From Emcibacter nanhaiensis (GTDB lineage Bacteria > Pseudomonadota > Alphaproteobacteria > Sphingomonadales > Emcibacteraceae), in assembly GCF_006385175.1 (NCBI RefSeq), contig NZ_VFIY01000004.1, forward strand, positions 496,001 through 560,000: 64,000 bases of DNA, read 5' to 3'. Under the pieces are notes generated by a model, which was given only the letters and a program-made list of their open reading frames with translations, was not told where the DNA came from and ran no database searches. Below, piece by piece: positions 25,017 to 35,298 of the stretch. Every line of letters starts with the position of its first letter. Position 1 is the stretch's first letter. The translations under genes and the position numbers were made by a program.

Positions 25017-26475
25017 AGTTTCTCCAGAATGACGGCATGAAAATGATCAAAAAGGCAACGATCTCCAGCCGTCCTATTATCATTATCATAGAGGTCAACC
25101 ACTTCCCGATGATCGGAAGGCTCGAATAACCGACAAAATCCGGAGCCACCAGGCCGGTCAGGCCCCCTGCGCTAAACAGGTTTACAAGGGTAAGTCCCAG
25201 ACTTGTCTGCAGATCCAGCCCCAGGGCCCCGTAAAATACGGCGGCGAATGCAGCAGCAGACGTAAAGATAAATAACAATATCCACACTGCATATAGCGTG
25301 GAAACCGAAACATTCAAGTCATTAATTCGAAGGGGCACAATACTGTGGGGATGGGCCAGGCGGCTGATCTCCCGGTCTGCATGTCGCAGAAGGATTTTAA
25401 AGCGCAAAACCTTGAACCCGCCCGCGGTGGATCCCGTGGTTCCGCCGATAAACAACAGAATCCCGGCAATGACGATAACCGACACCGGCATGGATGCCGC
25501 TTCATCCGGTAAAAAACCGGTTGTCGTCAGAATGGAGACCACGGAAAAAATCGCCAGCCAGAATTTTCGGAACACGCCCGCTTCCATATTGGAATTGGCC
25601 AGCACCAGGGCAATAAAAAACAGAACAACGGCCGCGGCGAGAATCATAAAAAAGCCGCGGATTTCCGAATCTCCGCGATAAATACGCAGATTATTGCCGG
25701 AAAAAAAGGACCAGTGATAAGTATAATTGGTCGCCGCCAGCAGCATGAAAGGCAACAGGATAAGTTCCACGGTCCCGTTAAACATATTCCGCACGCCACT
25801 GTCATGGGGAACGAATCCACCACTCGACAGGGTGGTCATCGCCACATTCAGGGAATTGAAGGTCCCGAAACCGGTCAGCAGCAGCATTATCGTGCACAGG
25901 GCCGTCAGGAAGGCATAGATTTTGACCAGGGGTAAAAAAGCACAGCGCATGCGCGCCAGAAGCCCCTCACCCTCCCCGTGCGGCAGGGCGCTCCTGAACA
26001 GTTGAATGCCGCCAATTCTTGTCAGCGGCAGGATGGCGACCGCAATACAGAGAATCAGCAATCCCCCCTGCCACTGCAGCAGGGAACGCCAGAAGATGAC
26101 TGTCCGGGGCACCAGGTCGATATTGGACAGTACCGTGGCACCGCTTGTCGTCAGGGCCGATGCCGCCTCGAAATAACTGTCGGATAATTTCGTCAGCACC
26201 CCGGTTGTCATAAAAGGAATCGCCCCGAACAGCGGCAGTCCGACCCAGACACAAAACATGAAGAGGATAATTTCATGCCTGCTGGCCTGCTCTTTCAGGT
26301 CCTGGAAGGCAAAATAGATTGCCGTGCCGATAAAGACCGTCGCCAGCGCACTGATCAGAAAGGGCAGGATCAGCTCGAATTCCCTGTAGTAGGTTGCGGC
26401 CAGAATGGGAAGGAGTTCCGTCGCTCCGAGAATCATCAGCAAATAGCCGACAATATTTCCGATCCTGGCGAACAT
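25015..26475 (-). CDS. trkH: Potassium uptake protein TrkH
   Basis: A 486-residue inner membrane channel subunit of the Trk potassium uptake system. Four pore-loop repeats are visible: ALTTSGATVL, TLSSGGF, LTTTGFLPDEA and the last around FSAGGLTG. GGTTGSTAGGFKVLR is the conserved segment of the long helix and pore region. It works with the cytoplasmic gating protein TrkA, whose gene ends 3 bases before its start. Order trkA-trkH directly downstream of ntrX is a common alphaproteobacterial arrangement. Regulation is likely by the shared ntr-trk transcript, since no separate terminator is visible. Confidence 0.95.
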   Translation of the reverse strand: MFARIGNIVGYLLMILGATELLPILAATYYREFELILPFLISALATVFIGTAIYFAFQDLKEQASRHEIILFMFCVWVGLPLFGAIPFMTTGVLTKLSDSYFEAASALTTSGATVLSNIDLVPRTVIFWRSLLQWQGGLLILCIAVAILPLTRIGGIQLFRSALPHGEGEGLLARMRCAFLPLVKIYAFLTALCTIMLLLTGFGTFNSLNVAMTTLSSGGFVPHDSGVRNMFNGTVELILLPFMLLAATNYTYHWSFFSGNNLRIYRGDSEIRGFFMILAAAVVLFFIALVLANSNMEAGVFRKFWLAIFSVVSILTTTGFLPDEAASMPVSVIVIAGILLFIGGTTGSTAGGFKVLRFKILLRHADREISRLAHPHSIVPLRINDLNVSVSTLYAVWILLFIFTSAAAFAAVFYGALGLDLQTSLGLTLVNLFSAGGLTGLVAPDFVGYSSLPIIGKWLTSMIMIIGRLEIVAFLIIFMPSFWRN

Positions 26476-26478
26476 TAG

Positions 26479-27855
26479 CTAGAAATATTCCAGCTTTACA
26501 GTGAACAGCTCTTCTACCTTGCGCACCATATCGGCCCTGGTGAAAACAATAACAATATCGTTTGTCTTGATGATACTTCCGCCGCGCGGCACAACAACCT
26601 CGCCTTCATGTATGATCGCCCCGATAATGATTCCCTGCGGCAATTTGACATCCCTCAGCGGCTTGCCGACCAGGGGAGAGGTTTCCAGGGCGACAGCTTC
26701 GAGAACCTCGGCGGCGCCGCCGGCCAGGGTCTGCAGGGAACGGATCCGTCCGCGCCGCATATGCTGTAGGATACTGGACACGGTGGTCTGGCGCGGATCG
26801 ACAAAGGCGTCGATACCGACAGAATAGGTCAAGGGCCCGAAATCATGGTTATTGATGAGGGCGATAGCACGTTCACAGCCACCATGCTTGGCCAGCGCTG
26901 ATGCCAGGATATTGACCTTGTCGTCGTTGGTCACAGAAATGATGGTTTCGGTCCCCGCCACATTGGCTTCCTTGTGCAGCTCAAGGTCCAGCGCATCACC
27001 GTTGAGAACGATGGCCTTGGGCAGTTTCTCCGCCACAAAAGTCGCCCGTTCCTGTTTCAGTTCGATAATTTTAATCTGGATCTTGGAATCTTCCGCCAGC
27101 AACTGTTCGGCAATAAACAGGCCGACGTTCCCGCCGCCGACAATGATAATGCGCCGGGCCTCCTCTTCCTCATGGCCAAAAACATTCAGCGCCCGCTGCA
27201 CATGGCTTTTTTCCGAAATAAAATAGATATCGTCCCCCACCAGCAGCTGGTCGGCGCTGGTCGGGACAATCATCTTGCCGTTGCGCATGATGCCGGACAC
27301 CACAATATTCAGATCGGGGAACAGCTCCGTCAGCTGGCGCAGGGGCGTGTCCACAACCGGGCAGTCTTCCTCCAGCTTGACCCCCACCACCTGCACCTTG
27401 TCGTCGGCAAAGGGAATCATGTCAAAGGCGCCCGGCACCTCCAGGCGCCGGATTGCCGCCCGCGCCACCTCGATTTCCGGCGAGATGATCACATCGATTG
27501 GCATATGATCACGGCTGAACAGGTCCTGCCACATGGATTTCAGGTAGCTCTGGTCCCTCACCCTTGCGATTTTGGTTGGTACGTCAAACAGTGAGTGAGC
27601 GACCTGACAGGCCATCATATTGACTTCGTCAAACAGGGTGACGGCAATGATCATATCCGCATCCCGCGCCCCTGCCCGTTCCAGCAGGTCCGGGTGCGAG
27701 GCATAGCCGACGATGGCCTGTACATCCAGCGAGTTCTGAATTTTGGCAATCAGTTTCGGGGAGCGGTCGATAACGGTAACGTCATTATGTTCATTTGCCA
27801 GATGACGGGCGATATTGAACCCGACCTGGCCGGCTCCGCATACGATGACCTTCAT
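26479..27855 (-). CDS. trkA: Trk system potassium transporter TrkA
   Basis: A 458-residue peripheral regulator of TrkH. It contains two NAD-binding RCK halves, each with a glycine motif (VCGAGQVGFNIARHL near 4-18 and IVGGGNVGLFIAEQLL near 238-252) and each followed by a TrkA-C domain (about 140-220 and 370-455). Binding of NADH/NAD and ATP/ADP gates potassium flow. It sits 23 bases downstream of ntrX and 3 bases before trkH, indicating one transcript. Confidence 0.96.
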   Translation of the reverse strand: MKVIVCGAGQVGFNIARHLANEHNDVTVIDRSPKLIAKIQNSLDVQAIVGYASHPDLLERAGARDADMIIAVTLFDEVNMMACQVAHSLFDVPTKIARVRDQSYLKSMWQDLFSRDHMPIDVIISPEIEVARAAIRRLEVPGAFDMIPFADDKVQVVGVKLEEDCPVVDTPLRQLTELFPDLNIVVSGIMRNGKMIVPTSADQLLVGDDIYFISEKSHVQRALNVFGHEEEEARRIIIVGGGNVGLFIAEQLLAEDSKIQIKIIELKQERATFVAEKLPKAIVLNGDALDLELHKEANVAGTETIISVTNDDKVNILASALAKHGGCERAIALINNHDFGPLTYSVGIDAFVDPRQTTVSSILQHMRRGRIRSLQTLAGGAAEVLEAVALETSPLVGKPLRDVKLPQGIIIGAIIHEGEVVVPRGGSIIKTNDIVIVFTRADMVRKVEELFTVKLEYF

Positions 27856-27878
27856 GTCCGTTTACCTTTGCATTTGTT

Positions 27879-29249
27879 TTATTTTTTTTCCTGTCCGGAC
27901 AGACCGAGGTTTTTCAGCTTCCGGTGCAGTGCCGATCTTTCCATACCAACAAATTCAGCGGTTTTCGAGATATTTCCGTCAAACCTGTTGATTTGGACTT
28001 TAAGATATTCGGTTTCGAATTTTTCACGGGCATCCCTCAGTGTCAACGACATGATTTCATTGTTGCGGCCCGGACTGACTACATCCATGTCCGCCACGAT
28101 TTCCGCGGGCAGCATTTCAACCCCGATTTCCTCCCCGTCGGACGACAGGATCAGCAGGCGTTCGATGATATTCTTCAGCTGGCGCACATTTCCCGGCCAG
28201 TCGAAAGCCTGCAGTGCCGCCATGGCTTCCGGGCTGACCTGACGCGGTACCCGGCCGGTCACCGTCGAAAGCTGCGACATGATCTGGTAGGTCAGCTGCG
28301 GGATATCATCGCGCCGCTGGGTCAGCGGCGGGACAACAACCGGCACCACATTGAGCCGATGGTACAGGTCCTCGCGGAACCGCTGTTCCTCTATTTCTTC
28401 CCTCAGATTGCGGCTGGTGGCGCTGATCACCCGTACATTCACATGTACCCGGGTGTTGCCGCCGACACGCTCAAAGCTCTGGTCGGTCAGCACCCGCAGG
28501 ATTTTGGCCTGGGTGGTTTGCGGCATGTCGGCCACTTCATCGATAAACAGGGTGCCGCCGTGCGCCTGTTCGAACACCCCGGTTTTCTGCACCACGCTGT
28601 TTTCTTCAATACCGAACAGCTCACTTTCCATATTTTCAGGCGACATGCTGGCGGCGTTCACGACAACAAAGGTGCCGTTGGCCCGTTTGGACTGCTCGTG
28701 AATCAGGCGCGCCACCACTTCCTTGCCTGATCCCGGCGGGCCGGAAATCAGCACCCGGCTGCCGCTCGGCGCCACTTTCTCGATGGTATTGCGCACCATG
28801 TTGATGGCGGACGAGTTACCGGTCAGCCCGAGGTCATAGCCGACTTTTTCCTTCAGCTCGGTATTTTCCCGCCGCAGGCGGCCGACTTCCGTGGCCCGCT
28901 CCACCAGAATAAGCAGTTTGTCGGTCTCGAACGGCTTGGAAATGAAATCGTAGGCGCCGCGTTTGATGGCGGTCACCGCTGTCTCGATATTGCCATGACC
29001 GCTGATGATGATCACTGGCAGGTCCGGATGCTGTTTCTTGACTTCTTCCAGCACCTCGAGCCCGTCCAGGCGACTGCCCTGCAGCCAGATATCAAGGATC
29101 AGGAGCGACGGACGCCGCGCCTCGATCTCGGCCAGGGCGGAGTCGCTGTCACCCGCCACCCGGGTTTCAAATCCCTCGTCTTCCAGAATGCCGGCGATCA
29201 GATCCCGGATGTCCTGTTCGTCATCTACGATCAATATATCAAGAGCCAT
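27879..29249 (-). CDS. ntrX: Nitrogen-related response regulator NtrX
   Basis: A 456-residue response regulator: a receiver domain (phospho-acceptor D in LLILDIWLQG), an AAA+ domain with Walker A GPPGSGKEVVARL, and a C-terminal Fis-type helix-turn-helix (GNISKTAEFVGMERSALHRKL). The sigma-54 contact loop GAFTGA is missing: the place after ESELFG reads IEENSVVQKTG. It should therefore not open sigma-54 promoters and probably acts on other promoters, as proposed for other alphaproteobacterial NtrX proteins. The start overlaps the ntrY end by 11 bases, so kinase and regulator are made together. Confidence 0.95.
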   Translation of the reverse strand: MALDILIVDDEQDIRDLIAGILEDEGFETRVAGDSDSALAEIEARRPSLLILDIWLQGSRLDGLEVLEEVKKQHPDLPVIIISGHGNIETAVTAIKRGAYDFISKPFETDKLLILVERATEVGRLRRENTELKEKVGYDLGLTGNSSAINMVRNTIEKVAPSGSRVLISGPPGSGKEVVARLIHEQSKRANGTFVVVNAASMSPENMESELFGIEENSVVQKTGVFEQAHGGTLFIDEVADMPQTTQAKILRVLTDQSFERVGGNTRVHVNVRVISATSRNLREEIEEQRFREDLYHRLNVVPVVVPPLTQRRDDIPQLTYQIMSQLSTVTGRVPRQVSPEAMAALQAFDWPGNVRQLKNIIERLLILSSDGEEIGVEMLPAEIVADMDVVSPGRNNEIMSLTLRDAREKFETEYLKVQINRFDGNISKTAEFVGMERSALHRKLKNLGLSGQEKK

Positions 29250-31494
29250 GTACTATCCTCAGGTCTTCTTCATACTCAAGCGACTCTCTAACGCTTTCAT
29301 CGGTGGTGAATATCATGCAGGCCCGGGCGCCGCCATGTTCCCGGTTCTCCAGAACAAGGTCACCGCCATGATCCCTCATGATTTTCTTTACGATTGCCAG
29401 CCCAAGCCCGGTGCCTTTGGCCCGGGTTGTCACATAGGGTTCCGTCAGCCGGTGCAGCATGTCTTCGGGAAGTCCCACGCCGTTGTCGCTGATCTGGACT
29501 ATAATCCTGTCGCTCTCAGCCCATTCAACATCAATACCGATATGACCCTTGATGTCCGGGAGAGCCTCCCGCTGCGATGCAATTGCCTCCGTGGCATTTT
29601 TGATCAGGTTGGTCAGGGCCTGTCCGATCAGTCTCGCGTCACACATCACCGGCAGGTCGCCATCCGGCAGGTTGACGGAGAAACTGATATCGCTGTTGGC
29701 AACTTCCATAAGAAAAACCGACTGCCTGATAATCTCGGACAGGTCTTCGGGCTTCATAATGGGCGCCGGCATCCGCGCAAAGGAGGAAAATTCATCAACC
29801 ATCTGCCGCAGGTCGCCCACCTGGCGGATGATGGTTTCGGTACATTGATCGAATACAGCCGGATCGGAATGGATTTCCTTGCCGTACTTGCGTTTGAGCC
29901 GTTCTGCCGACAGCTGGATCGGCGTCAGCGGGTTCTTGATTTCATGGGCAATGCGCTGCGCCACGTCAGCCCAGGCTGCGGTCCGCTGGGCGGCGACCTG
30001 ATCGGTAATGTCATCAAAGCTGATAACAAAACCTTCCACTTCGCCCCCCTTCATCTCGGCGGTGATGCGGACCAGAAGGTTGAGCTTGTTTTCCCCGCGG
30101 ATAATGGCGATCTGCTGCTGCAGTGACTTGCTGCCGCCCCCCTTGAGTTTTTCGAACAATTCTTCTGCTTCCGGCAGCACATCGGTCAGCGAACGACCTT
30201 TCAAATGGTTAAAATCCTGATCCAGCAACTGGGCAGCGGACCTGTTGGGCAGGGTGATGGTGCCGTCAGGCGCCAGTCCCATAATGCCGGCACTAACCCC
30301 GGACAGAACCGTCTCGGTGAACCGGCGGCGTTCATCCAGCTGCATGTTGGCTGTCAGCAGGTCCTTCTGCTGGTTTTCCAGCTGCCAGGTCATATTGTTA
30401 AACGCCTTGGTCAGGCCGCCGAGGTCGTCATAGGTATTTTCGATCGGCGCCCGGGCGGAAAAATCACCTTTACCGACCTTGGCCGACGCATTGATCAGGT
30501 TGCCGATCGGTTCCATCAATTTGGTCACCAGGCCGAGCCCCATCCATACCGCGGCAAACAAAATAAGCAGAGCGATAACAATGAAGGTCAGGTTAAACCA
30601 CAGGCGATATTCGGACAGATTGGCCAGGACATCTTCATATTCCTTCTGGGCTGATGATGTCTCCTTGACCAGCGCCAGGGCCCGGGCATCGACAAAGCGA
30701 CTGATGTAGAGATAGCGGTCGAGGAAACCGTCAAGCTGGATCAGGACCCTGATCCTGTCGTCATCCTCACTGCTGAGAAACACCACCTTGCCCTCGGCGG
30801 CGGCATTGATGGCCTGCAGCGGGAATGGTTCGGTAATCAGCGACAGACTGCCGCGCGCCCGGGCAATGACTTCGGTGGAACTCAGGATTATCGCTTCCGA
30901 CAGCCCCAGAATCTGCGACATTCCGGTCAGGGCCTGTTCCAGGAACTCCCGGTTATTGGACATGGCGATACCCTGGGCATTCAGGTCCTTCGCCATCCCC
31001 AGAATATCGGCTTTGATGACTTTTTTATGTTCGTCGATATAAGCCTCGGCCACACTCTGCGAACTTGTCAGCACGGTCTGGACCTTGTCGTTGAACCAGG
31101 CCTGCAGGCCGAATTCAAAAAACAGCGCCGAGAAAATCGCGACGATAATGGTCGGGGTAATGGCGACAATACTGAACAGGGTGATGATCCGGCTCTGCAG
31201 CCGCGACCCGGCCATGCCCGCATTCCGGGCCGACATCAGCCGGATGAATTGCCGCGACACCAATGCCCCCAGCACCAGCAGCAAAATCAAATTGAACAGC
31301 AGCAGGCCATAAAGGGTTTTCGGCGTCGGCTCGAACGGTCCGACATTGGAAAATGTGGCATAGGTAAAGACACCCGACAGAAGGGCGCCGGCAGCCAGTA
31401 AAAAAGCGACCTTGTTTGTGAGCTTTACCTTTTTAGCCCACAAAACAAAGCGGAAATAACGCCTTGGCGTTCTTTTCTCGATTACCTGACTCAT
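29239..31494 (-). CDS. ntrY: Nitrogen-related sensor histidine kinase NtrY
   Basis: A 751-residue membrane sensor kinase. Membrane segments lie near 29-48, 62-82, 105-135 and 300-325, with a large periplasmic loop before the last. HAMP (about 325-380), PAS (about 385-490), HisKA with phospho-acceptor H in [24 protein letters not shown], and HATPase with DNGVGLPEDM and GTGLGLAI follow. It phosphorylates NtrX in response to nitrogen or redox state. It sits 63 bases downstream of ntrC; that gap is A+T-rich and may hold a secondary promoter. Confidence 0.95.
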   Translation of the reverse strand: MSQVIEKRTPRRYFRFVLWAKKVKLTNKVAFLLAAGALLSGVFTYATFSNVGPFEPTPKTLYGLLLFNLILLLVLGALVSRQFIRLMSARNAGMAGSRLQSRIITLFSIVAITPTIIVAIFSALFFEFGLQAWFNDKVQTVLTSSQSVAEAYIDEHKKVIKADILGMAKDLNAQGIAMSNNREFLEQALTGMSQILGLSEAIILSSTEVIARARGSLSLITEPFPLQAINAAAEGKVVFLSSEDDDRIRVLIQLDGFLDRYLYISRFVDARALALVKETSSAQKEYEDVLANLSEYRLWFNLTFIVIALLILFAAVWMGLGLVTKLMEPIGNLINASAKVGKGDFSARAPIENTYDDLGGLTKAFNNMTWQLENQQKDLLTANMQLDERRRFTETVLSGVSAGIMGLAPDGTITLPNRSAAQLLDQDFNHLKGRSLTDVLPEAEELFEKLKGGGSKSLQQQIAIIRGENKLNLLVRITAEMKGGEVEGFVISFDDITDQVAAQRTAAWADVAQRIAHEIKNPLTPIQLSAERLKRKYGKEIHSDPAVFDQCTETIIRQVGDLRQMVDEFSSFARMPAPIMKPEDLSEIIRQSVFLMEVANSDISFSVNLPDGDLPVMCDARLIGQALTNLIKNATEAIASQREALPDIKGHIGIDVEWAESDRIIVQISDNGVGLPEDMLHRLTEPYVTTRAKGTGLGLAIVKKIMRDHGGDLVLENREHGGARACMIFTTDESVRESLEYEEDLRIVHGS

Positions 31495-31557
31495 AATACC
31501 TCTGACAATTCAGAGGGAGAATATCATATTGTTGCATAATTGCAACATGTCATGACG

Positions 31558-33009
31558 TCAGCCGCCGCGCACCACGTTGATATCCAGTTCGCGGATTTTT
31601 TTCCGCAGGGTATTGCGGTTCAGGCCCAACAGGTCCGCGGCCTTGATCTGGTTGCCGCGGGTGGCGTTCAGGCTCAGTTCGATCAGGGGAATCTCCAGCT
31701 CTTTGAGCACCCGGGCGTAAAGACCGCTGGGCGGAAGTTCATGGGGGGCATGGGCATCAAAATATTTCTTGAGATGCCGATAGATGGCGTCCCGCATCGT
31801 CTCGTCCTCAGAAGCGGCAACGGCTTCCGCGACTTCGGGTCCCGGGCCGGCAGTCAGTTCGGAGCGTACGATTTCGAGATTAATGACGTCTTCCACATAG
31901 AGGGCGGCCAGACGATTGGCCAGGTTCTCCAGCTCCCTGACGTTGCCCGGCCAGTTATGCTGCTTCAGGTAATTCAGCGCGTCACTGTCGATCAGCTTGG
32001 GCGGCAGGTTATTTTCATAAGCGTAGTCCGACAGAAAATGGCGCACCAGGTCGGGAATGTCGTCCTTGCGTTCCCGGAGCGCCGGAATACGTAACGGCAC
32101 AACATTCAGGCGGTAGTAAAGGTCTTCCCGGAACAGGCCCTGATTGATGAGCTGCTTCAGGTCGCGGTGGGTGGCGGCGATAATACGGACATCCGCCTTG
32201 ATCGCCTTATGGCCGCCGACGGTGGTATATTCACCTTCCTGCAGCACGCGAAGCAGCCTGGTCTGGGCATCCATCGGCATGTCGCCGATCTCGTCGAGGA
32301 ACAACGTGCCACCCTGGGCCTGTTCAAAGCGGCCGATATTCTTGCTGTCTGCGCCGGTAAAGGCCCCTTTTTCGTGACCGAACAGCTCGCTTTCAATCAG
32401 TTCGCGGGGAATGGCCGCCATGTTCAGCGCCACAAACGGGGCGTTTTTGCGCTTGCCGAAATCATGAAGGGCATGGGCCACCAGTTCCTTGCCGGTGCCG
32501 GATTCACCGGTAATGGTCACGGTCAGGTCCGTATTCATCAGGCGCGCCATAATCCGGTAAACTTCCTGCATGGCCGGAGAGCGACCGATCAGGGGCAGAT
32601 CCTCCGCATCTTCGTCCGCCTGAACGGGCTTTTCCACCTTCGATTTGGCAGCAAGTCCCTTCTGGACCACAGCCTTGACTTCGTTCAGATCAAACGGTTT
32701 GGGCAGATACTCATAAGCGCCGCGTTCCGTGGCTTTGACAGCGGTCAGCAAAGTATTCTGGGCGCTCATCACGACGACCGGCAGCTCGGGGCGGATCTTC
32801 TTGATCCGCGGCAACAGGTCGAGGCCGTTTTCATCCGGCATCACCACGTCGGTGATCACCATATCTCCTTCCCCGTTGGAGACCCAGCGCCACAGCGTGG
32901 AGGCATTGCTCGTGACCTGGACATCGTAGCCTTCCCGACCCAGGGCCTGGGACAGGACGGTCCTGATGGCACGGTCGTCATCGGCGATTAATATGGTTTT
33001 TCCAGTCAT
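31558..33009 (-). CDS. ntrC: Nitrogen regulation response regulator NtrC (NR(I))
   Basis: A 483-residue sigma-54 activator. The receiver domain has the phospho-acceptor in [14 protein letters not shown]. The AAA+ domain has Walker [15 protein letters not shown], an intact GAFTGA loop ([10 protein letters not shown]) and Walker [12 protein letters not shown]. The C-terminal Fis-like helix-turn-helix is [21 protein letters not shown]. It activates glutamine synthetase and other nitrogen genes through RpoN. It lies 19 bases after ntrB. Confidence 0.97.
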   Translation of the reverse strand: MTGKTILIADDDRAIRTVLSQALGREGYDVQVTSNASTLWRWVSNGEGDMVITDVVMPDENGLDLLPRIKKIRPELPVVVMSAQNTLLTAVKATERGAYEYLPKPFDLNEVKAVVQKGLAAKSKVEKPVQADEDAEDLPLIGRSPAMQEVYRIMARLMNTDLTVTITGESGTGKELVAHALHDFGKRKNAPFVALNMAAIPRELIESELFGHEKGAFTGADSKNIGRFEQAQGGTLFLDEIGDMPMDAQTRLLRVLQEGEYTTVGGHKAIKADVRIIAATHRDLKQLINQGLFREDLYYRLNVVPLRIPALRERKDDIPDLVRHFLSDYAYENNLPPKLIDSDALNYLKQHNWPGNVRELENLANRLAALYVEDVINLEIVRSELTAGPGPEVAEAVAASEDETMRDAIYRHLKKYFDAHAPHELPPSGLYARVLKELEIPLIELSLNATRGNQIKAADLLGLNRNTLRKKIRELDINVVRGG

Positions 33010-33028
33010 ACTGTCTCTGATCCTGAAC

Positions 33029-34129
33029 TTAGCTGTTTGCCACTGGCAGCATTACCCTGAAAATGGTTTTCCCGGGTTCCGAGTTACATTCGATAATCCC
33101 GCCGTGTTCCCCGACGATTTTCGCCACCAGCGCCAGTCCAAGCCCGGTTCCGTTGGTTTTCGTGGTGACGAAGGGATCGAACAGATGCGGTTTGAGGTCC
33201 TCCGGAACACCCGGGCCATTGTCAATCACACACACTTCCAACGGCAGGTGAATTCTTTCATGGCCGCCGGGGATTATCACGCGCACGCCATGACGATAGG
33301 CCGTCGTCAATGTGACTTCACCGCTTACTTTCGGCGCCGCCTCCACAGCATTTTTCACCAGATTGAGGAACACCTGGATCAACTGTCCCTTGTCACCGAC
33401 TGTTGGCGGAATGGACGGGTCATATTTCTCAAAGAACTTCACATGCTTGCCGAAACCATTTTCCGCCAGTTTGCGGACATGCTCCAGGACGCTGTGGATA
33501 TTGACCGGTTCCGGGTCGATCGGTTTGCGGTCCGAAAATACTTCCATCCGGTCCACCAGGGCACAGATCCGATCCGCTTCCTCACAGATCAGGCGGGTCA
33601 GGGCCTTTTCATCATCATTGGCGTCCAGCTCCAAAAGCTGGGCCGACCCCCGGATCCCGGACAGCGGGTTCTTGATTTCGTGGGCCAGAACCGCCGCCAT
33701 GCCGGAAACTGACCTCGCGGCGCCGCGATGGCTGAGCTGCTGGTTGATTTTGTGAGCGATACCGCGGTCCTGGAGCTGCACCAGCAGGCTGCCCTCTTCG
33801 TCCAATATCGGCGAGACGTGAATGTCGACGCGCTGGTCGAGATGCCGCATATTCGACAGCGGCACGTCATATTCGGAAACGATCAGCTTCTTCTGTCGCA
33901 CCTGGGCGATCAGGGACATGAGGGGACTATCAAACGGCACCAGCGTAGCCACATCTTTTTTTAGCAGGGTTTTGGCGCTCTGTGAAAACAGGCTCTGGCA
34001 GGCCATGTTGACAAAGCGGATACGATTATCCTTGTCCACCACCAGAATACTGTCGGGCAGGCTGTTGAGGATGACATCCATGCTAATGCCCGACGACGCT
34101 GATTTTATTTTATCCAGTACCCTACCCAT
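33029..34129 (-). CDS. ntrB: Nitrogen regulation sensor kinase NtrB (NR(II))
   Basis: A 366-residue cytoplasmic histidine kinase: an N-terminal PAS domain (about 15-125, [22 protein letters not shown]), HisKA with phospho-acceptor histidine in [20 protein letters not shown], and HATPase with [12 protein letters not shown] and GTGLGLALV. No membrane segment, as expected. It controls NtrC phosphorylation according to PII protein state. It overlaps dusB by one base, reproducing the nifR3-ntrB-ntrC operon of this class. Confidence 0.97.
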   Translation of the reverse strand: MGRVLDKIKSASSGISMDVILNSLPDSILVVDKDNRIRFVNMACQSLFSQSAKTLLKKDVATLVPFDSPLMSLIAQVRQKKLIVSEYDVPLSNMRHLDQRVDIHVSPILDEEGSLLVQLQDRGIAHKINQQLSHRGAARSVSGMAAVLAHEIKNPLSGIRGSAQLLELDANDDEKALTRLICEEADRICALVDRMEVFSDRKPIDPEPVNIHSVLEHVRKLAENGFGKHVKFFEKYDPSIPPTVGDKGQLIQVFLNLVKNAVEAAPKVSGEVTLTTAYRHGVRVIIPGGHERIHLPLEVCVIDNGPGVPEDLKPHLFDPFVTTKTNGTGLGLALVAKIVGEHGGIIECNSEPGKTIFRVMLPVANS

Positions 34130-35109
34130 CAGGCAGCAATTTCCTCAATTAGCGGATCATAGAAACGGTCAATTTCTTCCCGGACCAGGTTTACATCCGC
34201 CAGGTGATTGACTTTCTGGCGGAAGGCCGCGGATTCCCGCAGTCCCTTGGTATACCAGGAGATATGTTTGCGGGCGATTTTCTTGCCGGTATGCTCGCCG
34301 TAATGCTCAAGGATCGCCTCATAATGCTCCGTCAGGATATCCTTCTGCGCTTCAAGAGACGGATCCGGCAGCTGCTCGCCTGTCTTCAGGTAATGAATAA
34401 CCTGGGACAGGAACCAGGGTTTTCCATAACTGCCACGCCCGATCATGACGCCGTCGGCACCGGATTGGCGCAGCGCCTCGGCGGCATCTTCCAGCGTGTT
34501 GATGTCGCCGTTCACAATCACCGGAATATTAACCACCTCCTTGACCTGGCGCACAAAGGACCAGTCGGAAGAGCCGCGGTACATCTGGCAGCGGGTCCGG
34601 CCGTGCACGGTCAGCATCTGTATTCCCACATCCTCAGCGATGCGGGCCAGTTCCGGGGCATTGCGATTGCTGTCATCCCAGCCGGTGCGCATTTTCAGGG
34701 TCACCGGCACCTTGACCGCCTTGACCGTCTGCTCGAGAATTTCACGGGCCAGTCCGGGTTCTTTCATCAGCGCCGAGCCGGCATAGCCGTTGACCACTTT
34801 CTTGGCCGGACAGCCCATATTGATGTCGATGATCGGCGCACCGCGGTCCTCGTTGATTTTCGCAGCTTCGGCGACAACACTTGGTTCGCAGCCGGCGAGC
34901 TGCACAGACATCATATATTCATCGCTTTCCGGCGCTGACATTTTGAGGGTGCGGTCATGGGCCCGGATCATTGCCTCGCTGGCAATCATTTCCGAGGTCA
35001 CCAGGCCGGCGCCGAAGCGCTTAACCAGACGCCTGTAGGGTCGATCCGTCACACCGGCCATGGGGCACAGCAATACGGGATCTTCAATCTCAATCGAACC
35101 AATCTTCAT
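34129..35109 (-). CDS. dusB: tRNA-dihydrouridine synthase DusB (NifR3)
   Basis: A 326-residue FMN-dependent enzyme reducing uridine to dihydrouridine in the D-loop of tRNA. A TIM barrel begins [28 protein letters not shown]; the catalytic cysteine is in [29 protein letters not shown] and NGDI provide substrate and FMN contacts. A C-terminal helical RNA-binding domain follows (about 245-320). It is the first gene of the dusB-ntrBCYX-trkAH cluster and diverges from ispDF across about 190 bases holding both promoters. Confidence 0.96.
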   Translation of the reverse strand: MKIGSIEIEDPVLLCPMAGVTDRPYRRLVKRFGAGLVTSEMIASEAMIRAHDRTLKMSAPESDEYMMSVQLAGCEPSVVAEAAKINEDRGAPIIDINMGCPAKKVVNGYAGSALMKEPGLAREILEQTVKAVKVPVTLKMRTGWDDSNRNAPELARIAEDVGIQMLTVHGRTRCQMYRGSSDWSFVRQVKEVVNIPVIVNGDINTLEDAAEALRQSGADGVMIGRGSYGKPWFLSQVIHYLKTGEQLPDPSLEAQKDILTEHYEAILEHYGEHTGKKIARKHISWYTKGLRESAAFRQKVNHLADVNLVREEIDRFYDPLIEEIAA

Positions 35110-35298
35110 GATTAAAATCTATGCACTCAAAACAGGAAGTTCAATAATTGATTAAATATTAATCAAACCAGCGGCGGACTATATAGGAAAAGATCAGGCA
35201 GGTCAAAGCATGAAATATGAAAAAAAAGCAGACTTTCCGGGGCCTCGGTGCTAGTTTCCTGTGAAAAGATGCCAGGGGATGGCAAAGGAACCGGATCT

